A DNA stretch of 64,000 bases from Desulfovibrio sp. (GCA_030145055.1 JAQYWK010000001.1:434001-498000), one strand, 5' to 3'; shown: positions 17,351-26,723, counted from the stretch's first letter. Translations and numbers: made by a program. The notes: a model not told the origin generated them from the sequence alone.

Positions 17351-18232
17351 CTAATAGTTACTGTAATTGTGTTGTTTTTTCCTTATTTCGTACTCTAAAT
17401 ACTCAATAAACAACTCTTTTGCAGGAACTGTATTATCATCATCGGTAAAAAGTGAAAGAGTATGTATCGGCAGCGTTGGAAAGCCGTAACTAAGCGGAGC
17501 CTGACGAACTTCACTCCCCAAAGCTCCTAAAGGAAGCACAGAAAATCCCATACCAGCTTGAACAGCAGCTTGAATGCTGTGGACTGATGTTCCGGTAAAC
17601 AACACTTCCCAGTCTCGGCCTGATTTTTCCAACATATCAATAGCCACCTTACGAAAACCACACGGGGCAGGCAGCAAAGCAAGAGGCACAGGATCTCTTT
17701 CCGGTAATTCAATATCTCGCCCGCTTACCCAAACCAGCGGTTCTTGCGCTATGATGCGGTTTGGGCTTGAATTAGGTCCTGCTCCGGCCACAACAAGATC
17801 TAATTCTCCCCGCTCGTAAAGTGGAATAAGGTTCATACCGAATCCCGTTTGAACTTCAAGATGAATAGCCGGATAATATTTTCTAAACTTACTGAGTAAT
17901 GTCGGGAGCAATTCAGGAATGAAATACTCTGCCAACCCAACCCTTAAGTTACCTGAAACCTTTGGCTCGCATAGGCGGAGCACAGCTTCATCATGGTCTG
18001 CCAGTATCCGCCGGGCATACTTCATCAAAACCTCTCCCTCTAATGTAAGAGAAAGATTCTTGCGCGTTCTGTTAAACACAGAACTCCCTAATTTATCTTC
18101 AAGCCTTTTTATTTTTACGCTAACTCCTGATTGAGTTAAGCCAATATTTTCACCTGCTTTGGTGAAACTTTCGGTCTGCGCAACGGCTACAAAACAACGA
18201 AGCATATCTATCTCAAGTAGTATTGATGTCAT
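17351..18232 (-). CDS. LysR family transcription regulator
   Basis: A 293-residue regulator with an N-terminal helix-turn-helix (SFTKAGENIGLTQSGVSVKI, about 22-41) and a C-terminal two-lobed effector domain starting near residue 92 (GNLRVGLAEYFIPELLPTLL). It is divergent from the nitroreductase gene, with a 142-base intergenic region, and most likely controls that gene and itself. The start has little RBS. The effector is unknown; a quinone, flavin substrate or redox signal would suit the neighbours. Confidence 0.88.
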   Translation of the reverse strand: MTSILLEIDMLRCFVAVAQTESFTKAGENIGLTQSGVSVKIKRLEDKLGSSVFNRTRKNLSLTLEGEVLMKYARRILADHDEAVLRLCEPKVSGNLRVGLAEYFIPELLPTLLSKFRKYYPAIHLEVQTGFGMNLIPLYERGELDLVVAGAGPNSSPNRIIAQEPLVWVSGRDIELPERDPVPLALLPAPCGFRKVAIDMLEKSGRDWEVLFTGTSVHSIQAAVQAGMGFSVLPLGALGSEVRQAPLSYGFPTLPIHTLSLFTDDDNTVPAKELFIEYLEYEIRKKQHNYSNY

Positions 18233-18244
18233 GTGGCATGATAA

Positions 18245-18284
18245 TGCGTCATATCAGAGATGACAACTATTAATTTGCGTCATA
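18245..18284. promoter_or_regulatory. Candidate LysR operator repeats
   Basis: TGCGTCATA occurs at 18245-18253 and again at 18276-18284 in the same orientation, 31 bases apart, i.e. about three helical turns, inside the divergent LysR/nitroreductase region. Spacing on one face of the helix fits a tetrameric LysR regulator. Confidence 0.45.
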
Positions 18285-18374
18285 CCAAAATTGGTCTTAG
18301 ATAATTTCTAAGCGATCTGCACCGATCGAGCAGATGGCTTAGTTATCAATCAACTTTTTATATCGGAGAAAAAA

Positions 18375-18917
18375 ATGAACGAAGTAATAAGCAACATGTT
18401 TGAACGCCGCACAATCAGAAAATACACCGATCAAGCAGTTACAGATGAAACTCTTGAACAGCTATATAAGGTCATGGAAAGCACTCAGTCATGGGCTAAT
18501 ACCCAGTGTTGGGAAATAGTGAATGTTGTTAATCCTGAAATTAGAACACAGCTACAAGCTACATTGCCAAAGCAAAACCCAGCCTACCGCGCCACAGTTG
18601 ACGCTCCAGTACTTTTTGCTCTGTGCGCAAAAAAGGGAACATCAGGGATGATTGGAGACTCAATGCCAACCATTCATGAAGATTGGTACATGTATGATTT
18701 GGGTCTCATGACTCAAAATCTATGCCTCGCGGCCCATTCACTAGGGCTTGGAACTGTTGTCGTGGGCTGGTTCGATCACAATAAATGTAATGAAATTCTT
18801 AATGTTCCTGAAGGAACTGAAATAGTCAGCATGATCCCTATGGGATATCGCAACCAGAAAGGAGCTATGCCCAAACATAAGCCTTTCGCATCGTTTATGC
18901 ATACCGACACTTTTTAA
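18375..18917 (+). CDS. Nitroreductase family FMN oxidoreductase
   Basis: A 180-residue member of the NAD(P)H-dependent nitroreductase family. FMN-binding features are FERRTIRKYTDQAV near the N-terminus, ESTQSWANTQCWEIV in the active-site part, and LAAHSLGLGTVVVGW near 115-130. Such enzymes reduce nitro compounds, quinones or flavins. RBS GGAGA precedes it. The next gene encodes a small monooxygenase-fold protein 49 bases on, probably in the same transcript, and a divergent LysR regulator probably controls both. The natural substrate is unknown. Confidence 0.85.
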   Translation: MNEVISNMFERRTIRKYTDQAVTDETLEQLYKVMESTQSWANTQCWEIVNVVNPEIRTQLQATLPKQNPAYRATVDAPVLFALCAKKGTSGMIGDSMPTIHEDWYMYDLGLMTQNLCLAAHSLGLGTVVVGWFDHNKCNEILNVPEGTEIVSMIPMGYRNQKGAMPKHKPFASFMHTDTF

Positions 18918-18966
18918 ACTAAATTTACGGCAAACTATCATATAAAATAGATAACGGAGATTACTA

Positions 18967-19272
18967 ATGATTATTCTGATCGCAACTCTTAAGGCTGCTG
19001 AAGGTAAGGAAAATGAACTGGAAAAAGCACTGCTGTATATGGTCACAGAAACAGCAAAAGAAGAAGGAGTTCTGGAATATAGATTTCACAAGTCCACAAA
19101 TGATTCTGGAAGCTTTCTCTTTTATGAAAAGTATTCCGATCAAGAGACTTTTGATTCGCATGTGCACAGCCCGCACTTTAAATCAACGGTTGAAAAAATA
19201 AGCGACATGCTGGCAGCGGAACCCATCATGACAACTTATGATTTTATCGCAGGAATCCCTGAATCTAATTAG
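18967..19272 (+). CDS. ABM-domain quinol monooxygenase-like protein
   Basis: A 101-residue single-domain protein of the antibiotic-biosynthesis-monooxygenase (YgiN-like) fold. It shows the ferredoxin-like pattern of strands: IILIATLKAAEGKENEL, LEYRFHKSTND, SFLFYEKYSDQETFDSH, then FKSTVEKISD. YgiN-type proteins act on quinols or protect against quinone stress. Following a nitroreductase under a LysR regulator, it may form a small quinone- or nitro-detoxification pair. RBS GGAG. Confidence 0.83.
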   Translation: MIILIATLKAAEGKENELEKALLYMVTETAKEEGVLEYRFHKSTNDSGSFLFYEKYSDQETFDSHVHSPHFKSTVEKISDMLAAEPIMTTYDFIAGIPESN

Positions 19273-19324
19273 CAGGAACTCACCCGCCATAAAACTCATT
19301 AGTATTCTACTATGTACAATCCAC

Positions 19325-19356
19325 AAAAAGGTCTGGGGTAAAACTCAGGCCTTTTA
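19325..19356 (+). terminator. Terminator after the monooxygenase gene
   Basis: A stem AAAAGGTCTG with CAGGCCTTTT (one G-T pair) and a short T run, ending the nitroreductase transcript and facing the histidine kinase gene. Confidence 0.6.
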
Positions 19357-19392
19357 ACAATTCTTCCAAATAAAACTTTAAAATATAACCCT

Positions 19393-21162
19393 CTAACTCA
19401 TTATCGGAAGCGTTATTACAAATCGGGATCCCTTACCAATTTTAGAGAAAACTTCAATATTACCTCCATGATGCTCGGTTATAATAAAGTAAGAAACAGA
19501 AAGTCCAAGTCCTGTACCTTTTCCGACAGGTTTGGTGGTGAAGAAAGGTTCAAAAACTCGCTTAGCGATATTTGGAGACATGCCGGGACCGTTATCTTCA
19601 ATTTCAACAATTGCCATCCCGTTTTTTGCCGCAGTGCGCAAAACAAAGCGTGGACTTTCAGTCTTGTGTTCCACATCAAACATAGCCTCGGCGCCATTCT
19701 TAAGAAGGTTCAAAAAGACCTGCTGTATCTGGTTACCATCACAATATACAAGCGGCATGTTTGAATCATATTCCCTATGAATAGCAATCTTCTTAAAATC
19801 ATAAGTCTTTTTGAGGTCATAATCACTACGGATTAATTCTAGAGACTTATCAAGCAGATTAGCTATATTGCATTTGTGAAAAATTATACTATTCTTTCTG
19901 CTGAAGGTAAGCATATTTTTAACAATTCTCGCAGCACGAACGCCGGATTCCTGAATTCCGTCCAGCATAAGAGGCACTTCCCGCAACTCCAGATACTCAC
20001 GCATATTGGCCAAATTTAGGTCGCATTGCCTTGCCATCTCACTATTTTTATCCAGTTCATCAAAAAGGCGTTTTTTAATATTTTGAGTATATCCAAGTAC
20101 AGCCGCCAGAGGATTATTAATCTCGTGAGCCATACCTGCAGCAAGACCACCGACAGAAATCATCTTTTCAGACTGCATCATCATTTGCTCAAGTTTTACC
20201 CGTTCAGTCACATCATCCACACGAATAACGGCTCCGTCCACTCCGTTAGATACTAGAGGGAAAATCGTCAAATCTTCATAATGAGTCATACTATCAATGA
20301 CATGGACCCGCTTTACACTACTCATGATCTCTCTGGTTCTCATGGCCTCATGCACGTCTTCCATCACATTTTCCAGATACGGCAAAACTATTTTCAAGGA
20401 TTTACCTATTGCATTATCCTTCGTTATCCCCGTAACTTTTTCGGCCTGAATATTCCACAATGTAATAAGGTCACCCTCGTCCACGCTTACCAAAAGCGAA
20501 GGCATGGAGTCCAAAACGTTCTCAATATAGTTACGTGCACTTAAAAGGGCAGACTCCCTCTCCTTATGCCTGACATTTTCTAAATGCTCTTCGGCTTGTT
20601 TTTGCTCAATTTTTTTGAGCTGCATTTCTGCTTTTTTACGCTCGGAAATGTCACTTATAACAACACGGAATGCACGATTACCATCAGCCTCACGATCAAT
20701 GTTAGCGTCCATACGTGCCCATACAGATGACTTATCGCGTTTCACCATTCGCAGTTCACAAACCTGCGAATTCCCTGTTTCAAATAATTCTTTACGAAAT
20801 AAATAAAATATATCCTGATCATCCTTAAAAATAAACCGGCTGATCGAACGGTTGAGCAGTCCGCCCACGACCTCTCCTAAAAAGGTTGCGGCAGTAATGT
20901 TAGTTTCCTGAATTAACCCTTTCTCACTAAGAGTGACATATCCGACCGGTGCCAAGTCATACAGGTCAAAATATCTCTCGCGTGAAATTTCCAGTTCATT
21001 TCGGGTCCGTTGCAATTCCTCGTTTTGCATTTCCAGTTCTATCTGATGCACTCGAAGCTCATAAAGCATCCCCCGCATTTCATGTGGAGAGATATTTACT
21101 TCAGCAATATCCTGTCTAGATTTGAGCTTTTCCTCTGCCATACGGCGTAGTTCATTTATCAT
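19393..21162 (-). CDS. PAS-domain sensor histidine kinase
   Basis: A 589-residue soluble kinase without membrane segments. A coiled coil (about 30-65, LRVHQIELEMQNEELQRTR) leads to PAS 1 (about 65-180) and PAS 2 (about 212-325). The dimerisation/phosphoacceptor domain has H346 in GMAHEINNPLAAVLG. The ATPase domain has the N box NLLKNGAEAM, G1 DNGPGMS, and G2 GTGLGLSV (about 475-587). It starts ten bases after the CheB-CheR fusion gene, so both are one operon. The cognate receiver is not fused; the single-domain receiver at 24371 is a candidate. RBS GAGGT. Confidence 0.9.
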   Translation of the reverse strand: MINELRRMAEEKLKSRQDIAEVNISPHEMRGMLYELRVHQIELEMQNEELQRTRNELEISRERYFDLYDLAPVGYVTLSEKGLIQETNITAATFLGEVVGGLLNRSISRFIFKDDQDIFYLFRKELFETGNSQVCELRMVKRDKSSVWARMDANIDREADGNRAFRVVISDISERKKAEMQLKKIEQKQAEEHLENVRHKERESALLSARNYIENVLDSMPSLLVSVDEGDLITLWNIQAEKVTGITKDNAIGKSLKIVLPYLENVMEDVHEAMRTREIMSSVKRVHVIDSMTHYEDLTIFPLVSNGVDGAVIRVDDVTERVKLEQMMMQSEKMISVGGLAAGMAHEINNPLAAVLGYTQNIKKRLFDELDKNSEMARQCDLNLANMREYLELREVPLMLDGIQESGVRAARIVKNMLTFSRKNSIIFHKCNIANLLDKSLELIRSDYDLKKTYDFKKIAIHREYDSNMPLVYCDGNQIQQVFLNLLKNGAEAMFDVEHKTESPRFVLRTAAKNGMAIVEIEDNGPGMSPNIAKRVFEPFFTTKPVGKGTGLGLSVSYFIITEHHGGNIEVFSKIGKGSRFVITLPIMS

Positions 21163-21172
21163 TATTTTTACC

Positions 21173-24100
21173 TCACTTTTCTAAACGCTCCGTTGTAGAA
21201 ATGGCATAGGTCATGCCAGCTTTATTAATAAGGGCAGTGCAGGTTAATCTTACCCGCACGTTACGCCCATCCTTAGTAATCCGCTCTGTGAAATAAGGCT
21301 CAATGGTGTTACCATTTACGATTTTCCGAACTACTTCCAAATATTCCTCGCAAAGAGATTCAGGAACCAAGTCTCGAATATTCATGGAAAGAGCTTCAGT
21401 CTCACTCCAACCGAACAATAGCTGCGCCGCAGGATTCCAAGCCATAATATGCCCTTCTAAATCCTGCATCGTAATGGCATCATGAGAATCACGAACAACA
21501 ACAGCCAGTCGAAGCTGATCATTCGCCTCGGCTAACAATCGCTGCGCCTCCTTCATCTCTGTAACATTTACAAAGGTGATCACTGCACCTTCGATTGTAT
21601 TCTCAAGAGTCCGGTAAGGCAAAATACGCATGGTGTACCATTTATCCTCAGTGGTCTGTACATCAATCTCTTTAGGAACCAGCGTATCCAGTACTTCTTG
21701 CACATCGACAGATAAAGAATCATATTTATTCAGGTTAGAAACAATATGATTTACAGGCCGACCTACGTCTGTCTTGATCAAGTTAATGATCTTGGTGGCA
21801 GATGGAGTGAACCGCATAATATTCAATTGATGATCCACAAAGATGGTCCCTATACCCGTACCCGCCAGCAAATTATTCATATCATTATTGGCTAACGACA
21901 AATCCACTACTTTCGATTGCAACTCTGCATTAACTGTGGCCAACTCCTCATTAACAGATTGCAATTCTTCCTTGGAGGTTTCCATCTCCTCGTTGGTGGA
22001 TTGCAATTCCTCGTTAACCGACTGCATTTCTTCATTGGAAGACTTCAACTCTTCATTGGACGTTTCCAGTTCCTCGACAGTAGTTTGGAGATACTCTTCC
22101 TTGCTCCGCAATTCCTGCCTGAGTGCCGCGACAAGAGCGTCAGTATCGCTTGCGGAAAGACTGGCTCCTTCTCCTGTCTGCAAAACAATATTTTGTTTTG
22201 CAGACTTACTATCCAGCACGGTCCCCTTCTCCAAGGTAACTAAATACAGAGAGGATTCAGGAATTGCCAAAGTGTCTATGGCCACCGGACGAACAGTCAA
22301 ATTAACCGCACTCATTTCCCCGTTCGTTTTTACAATCAACCCAGGACAATAAACTACTTCCTGCCCTGTTACGGTTTTATGCAAAGCCAGCATTAAATCC
22401 CGCTGCAATCCTTCACGGGCCATCTTCAAAATATTATTTACTCCAGCTTCACCCGGAACAAGTTCCAGATACTCACCGACACGACCATGAAGATAAAGAA
22501 TATCTCCATGTTTATTGACCAGTGCACTTGCAGGAACGACATGTTGCAAAAGCGTCTGCTCGGTCAAATCACGCAGCGGAATTTTTCTAGGAACGGCACC
22601 CTTCTCTTGATCCTTGGTAAGAGCCACACGATTGGCCAACATGGGGGGCAAAAATCTTCCAAAAGACATACGCTGAACACCGTGAACGTCTTCTTTGCGC
22701 TGATATAACTTACACTTGCGCTCAATTGTTAAAAAAAGATCACTAAATTCTCCCACACTTTCAGAAGTGCCAAGAAATAGAAAACCAGATGGATTCAGTG
22801 CATAGTGAAAAAGTGGAATAAGTTTTTTCTGCAACTCGCTTCCCATATAAATGAGAAGATTACGACAACTTATCAGGTCGATCTTTGAAAAAGGCGGATC
22901 TTTGATCACGTCCTGTTCGGAAAAAATCAACATGTCCCGAATATTTTTATGTATGTGATAAGTACTTCTTTCTGGATCACTAACAAAAAAACGCGCCAGC
23001 CGTTCCGGTGTGACATCAGCAGCAATGCTGGCTGGATAAATCCCGGCTCGCGCAGTAGCAATAGCCCTATTATCAATATCCGTTGCGAAAACCTGCACTT
23101 TTAAATTCTGTTTCAAAGAATCCAGATGCTCCTGTAAAAGAATGGCTATAGAATAAGCCTCCTCACCTGTTGAACACCCCGGACACCAAACTCTGATTAT
23201 AGAACCTGCGGCCTTATTGCTAAAAAGGTTGGGGATAACTTTTTTCTCAAAAAAACTGAATACTTCCCGATCACGGAAAAAATTTGTCACTCCAATCAAT
23301 AAATCACGAAAAAGTGCTTCCACTTCCATTGGAGTCTGCTGCAAATATCTGACATAAGAACTTATAGTCTTAATTTGATGAACGGCCATACGCCGTTCAA
23401 CCCTGCGATTAACAGTACTCGGTTTATAAAGAGAAAAATCATGACCTGTCTGACCACGCAGTAAAATGAATATCTGCCGTAAAACACTTTCAACTTTGTG
23501 AGTGGATGTAAGTTTAAATCGATAGAACTCACCGAAGGCATGATCAGCATAGGATATCAACTGAGCAACCATTTCTGCCGGTTCAAGCTCGTAATCCACC
23601 AGACCTGTTCCAATAGCACTGCGCGGCATTCCGTCATACTCGGCAGATTCAGGAGTCTGCACCATGACTATTCCGCCCTCACCTTTAATGGCCCGCAAAC
23701 CTAATGTCCCATCACTACCTGTACCTGAAAGAATAATACCTATAGCCCGATCAAACTGATCCTGAGCCAGGGAACGGAAGAAAAAGTCAATCGGAAGCCG
23801 ATGACCTCTGGGATTGGTCGGTTCTAATAACTGAAGTTTTCCGTTTAAAAGAGCCATATCGCGGTTAGGGGGAATAATATAACAGCAATTAGGCTTCACT
23901 TCCATGCCGTCCTCTACCTCAAAGACCTGCATAGAAGTATAGCGTCTAATAAGTTCAGTAAGGATACTTTTATGATCCGGAGCTAGATGCTGTACTAAAA
24001 CAAAAGCCATGCCTGAGTTCATACCCGAGGGCATGCCGGAAAGGAAAGATTCAAATGCCGCAAGTCCTCCAGCCGATGCACCTATCCCTACAACGGGAAA

Positions 24101-24214
24101 ATCGTGCCCCGAAACAGGAGATGAATCAGCACTGGTACCTTCAACCGCGATTACGGATTCTTTTTTATCTTTTTTGGCTTTAGTTACTTTTTTAGTATGC
24201 TTCTTTTTATCCAT
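21173..24214 (-). CDS. CheB-CheR-PAS chemotaxis-type fusion protein
   Basis: A 1013-residue fusion. After a lysine-rich tail, a CheB methylesterase domain (about 38-225) has catalytic S47 in GASAGG, H76 in LVQHLAP and D168 in GTGSDGT. A CheR methyltransferase domain (about 230-490) has a VWCPGCSTGEEAYS SAM loop and CRNLLIYM. A long coiled coil built of repeats of the type EELQSxNEEM (about 690-755) leads to PAS domains (about 765-880 and 890-1013). No CheB receiver domain is present. Such fusions act in sensory pathways other than flagellar chemotaxis. The ATG at 24214 follows AAAGGGA. The histidine kinase gene follows ten bases on, which suggests a joint signalling unit. Confidence 0.92.
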   Translation of the reverse strand: MDKKKHTKKVTKAKKDKKESVIAVEGTSADSSPVSGHDFPVVGIGASAGGLAAFESFLSGMPSGMNSGMAFVLVQHLAPDHKSILTELIRRYTSMQVFEVEDGMEVKPNCCYIIPPNRDMALLNGKLQLLEPTNPRGHRLPIDFFFRSLAQDQFDRAIGIILSGTGSDGTLGLRAIKGEGGIVMVQTPESAEYDGMPRSAIGTGLVDYELEPAEMVAQLISYADHAFGEFYRFKLTSTHKVESVLRQIFILLRGQTGHDFSLYKPSTVNRRVERRMAVHQIKTISSYVRYLQQTPMEVEALFRDLLIGVTNFFRDREVFSFFEKKVIPNLFSNKAAGSIIRVWCPGCSTGEEAYSIAILLQEHLDSLKQNLKVQVFATDIDNRAIATARAGIYPASIAADVTPERLARFFVSDPERSTYHIHKNIRDMLIFSEQDVIKDPPFSKIDLISCRNLLIYMGSELQKKLIPLFHYALNPSGFLFLGTSESVGEFSDLFLTIERKCKLYQRKEDVHGVQRMSFGRFLPPMLANRVALTKDQEKGAVPRKIPLRDLTEQTLLQHVVPASALVNKHGDILYLHGRVGEYLELVPGEAGVNNILKMAREGLQRDLMLALHKTVTGQEVVYCPGLIVKTNGEMSAVNLTVRPVAIDTLAIPESSLYLVTLEKGTVLDSKSAKQNIVLQTGEGASLSASDTDALVAALRQELRSKEEYLQTTVEELETSNEELKSSNEEMQSVNEELQSTNEEMETSKEELQSVNEELATVNAELQSKVVDLSLANNDMNNLLAGTGIGTIFVDHQLNIMRFTPSATKIINLIKTDVGRPVNHIVSNLNKYDSLSVDVQEVLDTLVPKEIDVQTTEDKWYTMRILPYRTLENTIEGAVITFVNVTEMKEAQRLLAEANDQLRLAVVVRDSHDAITMQDLEGHIMAWNPAAQLLFGWSETEALSMNIRDLVPESLCEEYLEVVRKIVNGNTIEPYFTERITKDGRNVRVRLTCTALINKAGMTYAISTTERLEK

Positions 24215-24370
24215 CAATTTATCCCTTTAAATAAGCATCTCGCACAATTGTAATTTCTACTTTTTCTGTACGAGACATTTCCATTAAATATATTATCATT
24301 TCACACAGTATTTAACAATAAATATCCAAAATAAAACAACTCCAACCAAAAAATAAAACCCATATTTGAT

Positions 24371-24730
24371 CTAAGAGCTTAAAACTTCAGCAACCTTAGA
24401 TTCAAGTTCTTCTTTATCTATGGGCTTAACGCAATACTCATTAGCACCGTACTTAACTGAAGCTCTAGCGGTTTCAAGAGTAGGATAACCTGTGAGCATG
24501 ATCACTTTAATATCCGGTGCTTTTTCTTTCATAAGCTCCAGAACTTCTACTCCGGTCATCTTCTTGAGCTTAATGTCTAAAATAGCTAAATCAACCTTAT
24601 TAGCAGCGACATAGCTTATTGCCTCTTCTTCCTCAGAAAAAACCGCCACTTCATGCCCTTTACGCTCAAGAATTCGTTTAAGTAGAATTCCAGCGTCTAT
24701 AACGTCATCAAGAACCAGAATATTTGCCAT
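24371..24730 (-). CDS. Single-domain response regulator
   Basis: A 119-residue receiver domain without an output domain, like CheY/Spo0F. The acidic pair D8/D9, phosphoacceptor D52 (AILDIKLKKMTG), switch threonine T80 (IMLTGYPT) and K102 (CVKPID) are all present. RBS AAGGAGC. It lies 156 bases upstream of the CheB-CheR fusion on the same strand, so it is a likely partner of the adjacent PAS histidine kinase. Confidence 0.92.
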   Translation of the reverse strand: MANILVLDDVIDAGILLKRILERKGHEVAVFSEEEEAISYVAANKVDLAILDIKLKKMTGVEVLELMKEKAPDIKVIMLTGYPTLETARASVKYGANEYCVKPIDKEELESKVAEVLSS

Positions 24731-24833
24731 GGTTAATGCTCCTTAAAAATCTATAAACAACTTCCAGCTCACCCGAACGACCGAGTATACCTGCTAAAAC
24801 CCAAAGATGGTGTCTATTTTCTTCTTTCGCCAT
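24708..24833 (-). CDS. Possible 41-residue ORF overlapping the receiver gene
   Basis: A short frame preceded by AGGAGA at six-base spacing. It encodes a peptide beginning MAKEENRHHLWVLAGILGRS and ends 23 bases inside the receiver gene, in another frame, at TGA. The good RBS and the overlap suggest a small protein or a leader peptide that couples translation of the receiver. No family is recognised, and chance is a real alternative. Confidence 0.45.
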   Translation of the reverse strand: MAKEENRHHLWVLAGILGRSGELEVVYRFLRSINHGKYSGS

Positions 24834-25064
24834 CAGTATCTCCTAAAAATATCATCATATTATAGAAGGAACACTCGCACCTCTCAATATGAAAAACAAG
24901 TTTTTACAATTATAAGCACCTGACATTAGCATATGGACAATTCTTCAATTGTATTTTATGCGACACGGTATTCTTGCGATCAACATTATATTATACACAT
25001 TTTCTCGTGTTCCGCAGAATACATACTAAATAAGTTGTCTTTTCTTGAAAGGAGTTCAAACACA

Positions 25065-26570
25065 ATGGAAAAAAGAGAAACATGGGGTTCACGGCCAGGC
25101 TTTATTTTAGCCGCTGTAGGATCTGCAATCGGACTAGGTAATATCTGGCGCTTCCCATACATGGTTTATGAAAACGGTGGCGGAGCATTTCTTATTCCTT
25201 ATTTTGTCGCCATGCTTGCCGCTGGTATTCCTTTCATGATTCTTGAATTTGGACTTGGCCATAAGTTTAAAGGTTCAGCACCGAAAATTTTCTCCTCGAT
25301 TTCAAAACGCTGGGAATGGCTGGGTTGGTGGCAGGTAACGGTCGCCTTCATCATCGACACTTATTATGTAGTAGTAATTGCATGGGCTATGAACTATTTG
25401 CTGCTGGCATTTACACAAGGATGGGGGTCATCTCCGAATGACTTCTTCTTCAAAGATTTCCTACACATGACTGATTCTCCCACAAATCTGGGTAATGTTC
25501 AGTGGGGTATCTTAGCTGCAACCGCTCTAACCTGGACCCTTACTTTCCTTGCTATTTTTACCGGTATTAAAAAAGGCATTGAAAGAGCTAACAAAGTATT
25601 CATGCCACTTCTTTTCATACTTGTTTTCGTATTCATCGCACGTGGACTTATGCTTCCCGGCGCTATGGACGGACTCAACTGGTTGTTTAAACCTGACTTT
25701 TCCGCTCTATTGAAAGGAAAAGTATGGGCAGCTGCATTCGGACAGATTTTCTTCAGTCTCTCCATCGGCTTCGCTATTATGCTGGCCTACTCAAGTTATC
25801 TTCCAAAAAAATCAGACATCAGCAACAACGCTTGCATGACTGTCTTCATCAACTGCGGGTTCAGCATACTTTCAGGTATCATGATCTTCAGCGTCTTGGG
25901 TTACATGGCTCTGCAACAGGGCGTTCCTGTTAGCGAAGTAGCCGGCAAAGGTGTTGGTCTTGCTTTCATCACTCTTCCTACAGCTATTAATCTGATGCCT
26001 GCTCCGGTCTTCTTCGGTGTTTTGTTCTTCTTAGCACTCGTTGTAGCCGGCCTATCTTCTATGATATCCATCACCGAAGCTGTGGTTTCCGCAATTATTG
26101 ATAAATTGCACACCAGCCGTAAAAAAGCCGCTACCATATTCTGCGCAGTCGGTTTCTTGGTCAGTGTCTTATTCACTACAGGTGGCGGACTTCTGCTACT
26201 CGATATTGTTGACCACTTTGTAAATAACTTTGGAATTCTAATTGGCGGATTTATCGAGATCATCTTTATCGCATGGTTCTGCGATCTTGAAGGACTTCGT
26301 CAGCATATCAACAGCACCTCCGAATTCAAAATTGGCGGAGCATGGAAAGCATCCCTACGCTTCATTGTTCCAACAATGCTCGGAGTTATGATTATTACTA
26401 ACTTTATTGGTGATATTCAGACAAATTATGGTGGATACTCTAACACTGCCATTATCATGTTTGGCTGGGCAATTCTCTTTGTATGTTCAATATTCTCAAT
26501 AGTATTAACACGTAAAGATTATGCATTTCAGAAATACTCCGAAAACAACAGCTTCCTCAGAAGGAGATAG
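25065..26570 (+). CDS. Sodium-dependent NSS/SNF family transporter
   Basis: A 501-residue inner-membrane symporter of the neurotransmitter:sodium symporter family (LeuT fold), which takes up amino acids with Na+. The first helix region WGSRPGFILAAVGSAIGLGN, then IWRFPYMVYENGGGAFLIPY, is the family signature with Na+/substrate-binding residues. FFSLSIGFAIMLAYSSYLPK corresponds to helix 6. About twelve hydrophobic helices follow. The ATG at 25065 is preferred because AGGAG precedes it and the family starts there; an upstream in-frame ATG at 24933 would add a non-conserved 44 residues. A small-subunit gene follows three bases after the stop. Substrates in relatives include methionine, alanine, tryptophan or tyrosine. 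Confidence 0.9.
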   Translation: MEKRETWGSRPGFILAAVGSAIGLGNIWRFPYMVYENGGGAFLIPYFVAMLAAGIPFMILEFGLGHKFKGSAPKIFSSISKRWEWLGWWQVTVAFIIDTYYVVVIAWAMNYLLLAFTQGWGSSPNDFFFKDFLHMTDSPTNLGNVQWGILAATALTWTLTFLAIFTGIKKGIERANKVFMPLLFILVFVFIARGLMLPGAMDGLNWLFKPDFSALLKGKVWAAAFGQIFFSLSIGFAIMLAYSSYLPKKSDISNNACMTVFINCGFSILSGIMIFSVLGYMALQQGVPVSEVAGKGVGLAFITLPTAINLMPAPVFFGVLFFLALVVAGLSSMISITEAVVSAIIDKLHTSRKKAATIFCAVGFLVSVLFTTGGGLLLLDIVDHFVNNFGILIGGFIEIIFIAWFCDLEGLRQHINSTSEFKIGGAWKASLRFIVPTMLGVMIITNFIGDIQTNYGGYSNTAIIMFGWAILFVCSIFSIVLTRKDYAFQKYSENNSFLRRR

Positions 26571-26573
26571 ACT

Positions 26574-26669
26574 ATGACTACAGGCGCAATAATCATGATG
26601 GTTTTCGGTCTCGTTATCACTTGGGGTGGCGCAATAGTTTGTTTCCGCATCGCTCTTAAAAAGAAATAG
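26574..26669 (+). CDS. NSS transporter small subunit (MetS-like), 31 residues
   Basis: A 31-residue membrane peptide directly after the NSS gene, with its own AAGGAG ribosome-binding site at 26561-26566. It begins MTTGAIIMMVFGLVITWGG, a single transmembrane helix, and ends in basic ALKKK. The pattern of two Met residues in IIMM, the WGG turn and the basic tail matches the methionine/alanine importer small subunits found with MetP-type NSS transporters. It probably binds the transporter in the membrane and is needed for uptake. Confidence 0.82.
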   Translation: MTTGAIIMMVFGLVITWGGAIVCFRIALKKK

Positions 26670-26690
26670 TACCGATTCATAAATACAAGC

Positions 26691-26723
26691 AAAAAGGCCG
26701 TTCCATTTGGAACGGCCTTTTTT
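26691..26723 (+). terminator. Terminator after the NSS operon
   Basis: An AAAAAGGCCGTTCC...GGAACGGCCTTTTTT stem with a five-base loop and T run. Confidence 0.92.

Noticed and set aside
21870-22120. Repeated DNA pattern inside the CheB-CheR-PAS gene
   Set aside because: It encodes the coiled-coil repeats of the protein and is not a separate repeat array or CRISPR.
24937-24952. ACAATT-CTTC-AATTGT palindrome upstream of the NSS gene
   Set aside because: Short and AT-rich; it could be chance, and no promoter elements align with it.
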